A stretch of DNA of 40,442 nucleotides, from positions 1-40,442 of the forward strand of contig NZ_BJNV01000048.1 in the NCBI RefSeq assembly GCF_006539865.1. Reading direction: 5' to 3'. The translations under genes were made by a program, and so were the position numbers. The notes beneath the pieces are model-generated. The model had not been told where the DNA came from. It saw only the letters and a list, made by a program, of their open reading frames with translations, and did no database searches. Of this stretch, positions 37,146-40,442 are shown piece after piece; position 1 is the stretch's first letter; the number at the start of each line of letters is the position of its first letter. This DNA is from Zoogloea ramigera. Lineage in GTDB: Bacteria > Pseudomonadota > Gammaproteobacteria > Burkholderiales > Rhodocyclaceae.

Positions 37146-37295
37146 CTAGCGGGGCCTGCGGCCGGCGCTGAAGTGCTGGCTTGGTAGCTTGAACTTGACG
37201 GAGGGCTCCCGGATTTCGGGGGCCTTCTCCTTTTCCAGGCCCGCCGCTTGCGGCTGCCCGGTGGCGGGGATGGCGAGGCCCTGACGGCCGATCAT
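37146..37295 (-). CDS. Tiny ORF overlapping the end of the BRO-N gene
   Basis: 49-aa ORF whose ATG overlaps the stop of the upstream BRO-N gene (ATGA), so it could be translated by coupling. The product starts MIGRQGLAIPATGQPQAAG, has a charged middle (EKEKAPEIREP) and a basic end (HFSAGRRPR). No family recognised. Supported by the start-stop overlap and by filling an otherwise empty gap, but too short for certainty. Confidence 0.4.
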   Translation of the reverse strand: MIGRQGLAIPATGQPQAAGLEKEKAPEIREPSVKFKLPSQHFSAGRRPR

Positions 37296-37759
37296 CGCAA
37301 GGCCGCCTTCAAGAGGCGATGACGGTCCCGATGCTCCTCGCCGAGTTCGCTACGGACCCGGCGGGCGGCCTCATGGACGACCTTGACGACTTCCGCCTGT
37401 GCTTCGGGGCGGAGTGCTTCCTGCCCGTTGATGTAGCCGCCGTGCTTGCGCAGGCTCGGCAGGACATCGGAGGTAACCCACTTCTTGAACCGCTTGGCGG
37501 ATTCCTTGCGGCTACTGAAGATGAGCGAGTAGAGGCCCGACTCGTTGATTACGCCCACGGACTGCGGGCCGCCGGGGGTGTGCATAGTACGCACACCCTT
37601 TTCGTCGTCGTCCAGCCGTCGGACGGCAGAGCGGTCAAGGCCGAGGGAGCGGCACACGTCGGCCGCGATGAACCAGGGCTGACCGTCCTTGACGGTGGCC
37701 GAGAGGTTGAACCCGTCACCGCTTGAGGCGAAGGGCGTGAAGGTGAAAAGCTCCTGCAT
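37292..37759 (-). CDS. BRO-N domain antirepressor-like phage protein
   Basis: 155-aa protein. The start at 37759 is chosen because AAAGGAG stands 9 nt upstream; the frame extends to 37801. The BRO N-terminal domain is clear: WFIAADVCRSLGLDRSAVRR, DDDEKGVRTMHTPGGPQSVG, VINESGLYSLIFSSRKESAK and FKKWVTSDVLPSLRKHGGYI. The C-terminal 40 residues are charged and helical. In prophages this domain is found in antirepressor and other DNA-binding proteins. Minus strand, downstream of the 132-aa gene, so expressed late in this transcription unit. Confidence 0.88.
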   Translation of the reverse strand: MQELFTFTPFASSGDGFNLSATVKDGQPWFIAADVCRSLGLDRSAVRRLDDDEKGVRTMHTPGGPQSVGVINESGLYSLIFSSRKESAKRFKKWVTSDVLPSLRKHGGYINGQEALRPEAQAEVVKVVHEAARRVRSELGEEHRDRHRLLKAALR

Positions 37760-37827
37760 GTGCCGGGCTCCTTTCTGTTCGTTGGTTGGGGGTGTCGGCA
37801 ATTCCGACTCCCCTTGATGGTTTAGGG

Positions 37828-38226
37828 TCAGTGATCCAGGAAGATGACGCGGAGGTCCAGGGCGGACGGGACGCGCACGAGAGACACATTCAAGCGGACG
37901 CTATCGGAGACGATGACGCCCCGGATGTTGCGGCCGCCCGGCGAGGTGCCGGGGAAGATGGGCAGGGGGGCGCCGTTGCCGGCGATGTCCAGGCCGCCGA
38001 CTTCAAGCGCCATGTTGCCCGGAGCGGTGCCCGGGTCGGTGGCCTGCATGGCGATGACGGAGCGGGCCCACGGGGGCGCCTGAAGGGTCACGGTGAGGGC
38101 GTCGCCGGGCTGCGCCGAGGTGACGGACCGCAGGGGCTGGAAGACGACCTCACGGCGGGTGTTGGTGGCGTTGGTGGTGTCGCTCACGAGAGCGGCGGGA
38201 CGGGAGTTCAGATCAAAGGTGGTCAT
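37828..38226 (-). CDS. Uncharacterised phage protein, 132 aa
   Basis: 132-aa protein with a beta-rich pattern: VVFQPLRSVTSAQPGDALTV, WARSVIAMQATDPG, GLDIAGNGAPLPIFPG, IVSDSVRLNVSLVRVPS, ending LDLRVIFLDH. The composition resembles small virion or decoration proteins, but I recognise no family. Weak ribosome-binding site (AGGA). Between a 382-aa unknown protein and the BRO-N gene on the same strand. Confidence 0.7.
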   Translation of the reverse strand: MTTFDLNSRPAALVSDTTNATNTRREVVFQPLRSVTSAQPGDALTVTLQAPPWARSVIAMQATDPGTAPGNMALEVGGLDIAGNGAPLPIFPGTSPGGRNIRGVIVSDSVRLNVSLVRVPSALDLRVIFLDH

Positions 38227-38248
38227 GGGGGTTTGGTGTCCTGTGTGA

Positions 38249-38266
38249 AGGCCCTTTAGCGGGCCT
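38249..38266 (-). terminator. Weak hairpin between two element genes
   Basis: AGGCCC and GGGCCT pair over a 6-nt loop in the 162-nt gap between the 382-aa and 132-aa genes. The stem has only 6 bp and no T-run follows, so it may be an attenuator, a processing hairpin or chance. A 38-aa minus-strand ORF (38265-38381) also lies in this gap, without a ribosome-binding site. Confidence 0.3.
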
Positions 38267-38388
38267 AGGCTGCAATGGGTTGGATGGTCTTACACACCCA
38301 GCGGGAAGCCTGGGCGCGGAGCTCTACGGGCTTCTGCCGGGGTCTGTGGTGGCCCGTGGTGGGGGCGTGGGCTGGCTTCATTGCCCGG

Positions 38389-39537
38389 TCAGACCAAGCG
38401 GGCCTTGACGGCCACATCCAGGGGCATCCAGGAGCCGGCGAGCTGCACGAAGGTCTTGCCCCCTTGCTCCTTGGTCGGGATGCCGCCCCGCTGCAGGGCT
38501 TCCAGGGTCGGCGGGACGTTGTCGAAGTAGCTGTTCATCAAGTCCGTGTAACCCTTCAGAGAGCGCCCGAAGAGTTGGCCCTGAATTGCTTGCTTGAGGG
38601 CATCCGGGCTGCTCTCGCGGGCCCATTCGTAGAAGTCTGCTGGGTCGATTCCGGCGGCCTTGACGTGGGTGTCGGCTTGGTGCTGCCACATCTCCGCCCC
38701 GGCCCTGATGGCGGCTGCGGTCCGCTCCCGGGCGTCCCCTTCGATGGCGATGTCTTCGCCGCGGAGGGCGCTGTAATCGTTGGCGAGGTCGGACCCGAAG
38801 CGGCCGGCGAGGGAGTCGATAAGGCCGTCAAGGCCGCCGTCCTGGGTCAGGTAGGCGGTAGCCGCTGCCATCATCGAATCGTAGGTAGCCTGCTGGATGG
38901 GCTCGATCAAGTTGCCGTAAGCCTCTTCCAGGTTGTTGCCGGTGGCCGTGGTGGCGAAGAGCGCCGGGCCTTCGTCGGCCTGCTGCTCCTGGGTGTTGCC
39001 GTTGTTGTTGATGGCGGCCTGCTGCTCCTGTGCGGAGCCCTGACGCAGACCGCCTTCAGCGTTTCCCGGGGCTCCTGCCTCCACATAGCGGCCATCTGCC
39101 GTAAGGGCGAGGAAGCCGAGGTTAGCCGCGACCTTGACCGAGGTGCGCCCCATGCCCGGCAGCTCAACGGTGGCGTTAGGGCTGACGATGCCGGTCGGGA
39201 AGCCTGCATTGTTGCGGAGGGTGCCGAGGATGCCCGAAGAGGCCGGGGCGAGGTCTGCGGCCGTCTGACGGGTGATGCTGCCGGATTCAATGCCGCCTCG
39301 CTGGCCCGCGGTGAAGCGGGTGAGGCCGTCACCGATGCGGCCGTTCTGCATACTGAAGGCGGGCGGCTCCTGGGGCTGCTGGGTCTCTTCGCCGACCGTG
39401 TAGCGGGTGACGCCTTGAATGTTGCCGATGGTGACCCGCGGGATGTCTGCCGGGGCCTGGGCGGGGCGCCCGGCTTGGAAGGTGGTAACGGCCTGACCGT
39501 CCATGCCTTGCCGGCTGTTGATGGTGTTGTCGTTCAT
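38389..39537 (-). CDS. Uncharacterised phage protein, 382 aa (possible virion or scaffold protein)
   Basis: 382-aa protein. The ATG at 39537 has AAGGAG about 10 nt upstream; a longer start at 39591 lacks it. Residues 1-160 are Gly/Thr/Gln-rich (for example DIPRVTIGNIQGVTRYTVG). A Gln/Asn-rich linker (EQQAAINNNGNTQEQQADEG) leads to an alpha-helical part (NLIEPIQQATYDSMMAAATA, DSLAGRFGSDLANDYSALRG, AAGIDPADFYEWARESSPDA). The modular, helix-rich C-terminal half would suit a scaffold or internal virion protein, but I recognise no family. A plus-strand frame across the same bases is longer but has unlikely composition. Confidence 0.72.
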   Translation of the reverse strand: MNDNTINSRQGMDGQAVTTFQAGRPAQAPADIPRVTIGNIQGVTRYTVGEETQQPQEPPAFSMQNGRIGDGLTRFTAGQRGGIESGSITRQTAADLAPASSGILGTLRNNAGFPTGIVSPNATVELPGMGRTSVKVAANLGFLALTADGRYVEAGAPGNAEGGLRQGSAQEQQAAINNNGNTQEQQADEGPALFATTATGNNLEEAYGNLIEPIQQATYDSMMAAATAYLTQDGGLDGLIDSLAGRFGSDLANDYSALRGEDIAIEGDARERTAAAIRAGAEMWQHQADTHVKAAGIDPADFYEWARESSPDALKQAIQGQLFGRSLKGYTDLMNSYFDNVPPTLEALQRGGIPTKEQGGKTFVQLAGSWMPLDVAVKARLV

Positions 39538-39947
39538 TGGGTGTGCTCTCCTTGTGACGGATGGAATGTGAGGCCGCCACAAGGGCAGCACGCTAGGTGA
39601 TGGGACTGGGATTGAAGTTCATGGGATGGGGGTGACCTCGCGGCAGGCCGGGAAGTTTGCAGAACCATCCCCGGATTCCGGGAAGAGCCTGCCGAGAGGT
39701 CGAGGGGGTTTAGGTCAATGGGCGGATAGGGTGACCTGGGATGCAGAGGGCGAAGTAAGAGGCTCTTTAGAAGCATCTGAAGTGATACTTCTTTATCTGG
39801 TCTCCTTAACAAAGAAGTCCTTAGAGAGTCTTTAGTGAATCTTTATTGGCCTTTCTGCTAAAGCCGGGGTTTAGGTCATGGTTTGTTATGTAAGTCATTG
39901 ATATTAAAAGACAATCTTCCATTTTCAGGCTCGATTTTCGAGGCTCT
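39538..39947. other. Gene-free AT-rich regulatory stretch of the element
   Basis: 410 bases without a credible gene. The half from about 39770 to 39947 is markedly AT-richer than the rest of the window and contains the phage-promoter-like sequence (39825-39847), several copies of short TCTTTA/CTTTAG words, and a TTGTCT...ACATAA pair with 17-nt spacing on the minus strand (about 39890-39918) that could be a sigma-70 promoter. The other half, next to the 382-aa gene, is GC-rich leader sequence. Confidence 0.5.
39825..39847 (-). promoter_or_regulatory. T3/T7-type phage promoter-like sequence
   Basis: On the minus strand this 23-nt segment contains the core TCACTAAAG, identical to the core of the phage T3 RNA polymerase promoter, preceded by an A/T-rich AATAAA stretch in the right place. 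Over the first 18 positions I count 14 matches to the T3 consensus. The initiating region reads GAC instead of GGG. Transcription would run toward the 382-aa gene. One good copy only; no phage RNA polymerase gene is in the window. Confidence 0.35.
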
Positions 39948-40442
39948 TTATTCAGATTTATTCGGTCCTGTCAAGCGGTTTTCGATGCCCTCACAGGGCC
40001 CCTGCCGGGGAGCCTGAAGAGCCGAAAGACACACTTTTTGACGTTTCCAGGTAGCAGGCTTGGCGGCCTCTTCAAGCTCCATCCAGCGGGTCACGATGCG
40101 ATGCCGCATGGTGACGTTGTAGCCGGACACGAGGGTGATCGTGAGGTCCTTGGGGAGGCAGCAGGCGCTACGCTTCTCGCCCTTGGCATCCACATAGACC
40201 GATCCAAATTTGGACGGGTCGAGTTTCAGTTCATCAAGCATGGTGCGGATGTCCCGATGCACATTGCTGAGGCCCTTCGGGAGGTTGAAGACCGGGACCG
40301 GGCGCATGGAGTTGTTGGGACCGGGCACGAGAGCCGTTCCTGAAAACTCAGGACATCTTTTCCCAGTTCATCCAGCATCTTGCGAATGTCTGCCACCACG
40401 TTGTAGCCGCTCACAAGGGTGATCGAGAGGTCTTTCGGGAGC
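39948..40442 (-). CDS. Rha-family phage regulatory protein with repeated modules, split by a -1 frame change; 5' end outside window
   Basis: Two reading frames together encode Rha-like sequence. The upstream frame is open from the window edge to 40226 and begins LPKDLSITLVSGYNV followed by VADIRKMLDELGKD. The downstream frame (ending 39948) carries FSGTALVPGPNNSMRPVPVF, NLPKGLSNVHRDIRTMLDEL, SKFGSVYVDAKGEKRSACCL, PKDLTITLVSGYNVTMRHRI and VTRWMELEEA. Rha-type phage regulators normally have one DIRxML...LPKDLTxTLVSGY unit; here parts of the unit occur two to three times. The frames meet at GGGAAAA (40358-40364). Either a programmed -1 frameshift joins them, or the gene is broken. The last frame alone could start at a GTG (40328). 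Start of the gene lies beyond the window. Confidence 0.65.
40339..40364 (-). other. Candidate -1 frameshift signal in the Rha-like gene
   Basis: On the minus strand the heptamer G GGA AAA (40364-40358, spaced by upstream-frame codons) fits the X XXY YYZ slippery pattern and differs in one base from the lambda gpG-T site GGGAAAG. After a 5-nt spacer (GATGT) comes a hairpin, CCTGA GTTT TCAGG (40352-40339). Slipping back one base moves from the upstream Rha frame to the downstream Rha frame. The stem has only 5 bp, which is weak for a stimulator, and a simple indel in the A-run would look the same. Confidence 0.4.

Noticed and set aside
37319-37726. 135-aa plus-strand open frame opposite the BRO-N gene
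   Set aside because: Antisense to a recognisable BRO-N domain.
38265-38381. 38-aa minus-strand ORF in the gap between the two unknown phage genes
   Set aside because: No ribosome-binding site, no recognisable feature and very short; mentioned only with the weak hairpin it overlaps.
38275-39600. 441-aa plus-strand open frame opposite the 382-aa phage gene
   Set aside because: Although longer, it is Gly/Val/Arg-rich with no ribosome-binding site; the minus frame has AAGGAG and a more natural composition.
35337-40442. CRISPR-like or satellite direct-repeat array in the integrated element
   Set aside because: The repeated words in the AT-rich gap are short and irregularly spaced, and the longer repeats at 40.1-40.4 kb are diverged coding modules, not equal repeats with spacers.

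Overview
The window is a 40.4 kb piece of a GC-rich bacterial chromosome. Codon use, the gene repertoire (PhaAB-type fused MnhA-MnhB, AcnB, PrpE/AcuI, HemP-Bfd, many two-component proteins, response regulators with an excisionase-like DNA-binding domain) and dense ATGA-overlapping gene ends suggest a Betaproteobacterium, most likely of the Rhodocyclales (Azoarcus/Thauera/Zoogloea-like). The order is an inference from gene content, not from a marker gene. Positions 1-35,336 look like core chromosome. From 35,337 to the right edge lies an integrated phage-like element inserted behind a tRNA-Arg gene; its far end is outside the window.

Layout. 1-425: no gene; a REP-like hairpin and a larger inverted repeat. 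426-6570 (+): six-gene Na+(K+)/H+ antiporter operon mnhA(B)-C-D-E-F-G, nearly all coupled by 1-4 nt overlaps. 6490-7134 (-): LysE-family exporter. 7216-12250: a signalling block, with a PAS protein, an HDOD-like protein and an HTH/pseudo-receiver protein on the minus strand, divergent from a PhnD-like binding protein and a histidine kinase on the plus strand. 12364-14973 (-): aconitase B, preceded by a sensor kinase/receiver pair (15194-18152, -). 18362-21409: YchJ, an S4-domain protein, the LysM/BON protein Kbp, and a minus-strand operon dusC - TrmB-like methyltransferase - UPF0149/YecA - YkgJ-like. 22553-24585 (+): membrane-anchored TAXI-type binding protein and xanthine phosphoribosyltransferase. 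24600-26954 (-): three exported proteins, including a CapA-like phosphoesterase and a secreted hydratase-fold protein. 27134-31317 (-): prpE, a receiver/degenerate-GGDEF protein and acuI, which together suggest acrylate/propionate activation. 31465-34271: a second HDOD-like protein and ABC-F ATPase Uup. 34551-35163 (+): hemP, a small membrane protein and a Bfd-like ferredoxin behind a Fur-box-like palindrome.

The integrated element starts in the 3' end of tRNA-Arg(CCU) (35,262-35,336). A tyrosine integrase is read away from the tRNA. Minus-strand genes then face it: a BRO-N antirepressor-like gene with a tiny overlapping ORF, two unrecognised proteins (132 and 382 aa), an AT-rich regulatory gap with a sequence resembling a T3-type phage promoter, and a Rha-family gene cut by the window edge.

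The most unusual signal is in that last gene. It encodes diverged, repeated partial Rha modules, and its two reading frames meet at a GGGAAAA heptamer followed after 5 nt by a small hairpin. This looks like either a programmed -1 frameshift or a homopolymer mutation; the sequence alone does not decide which.
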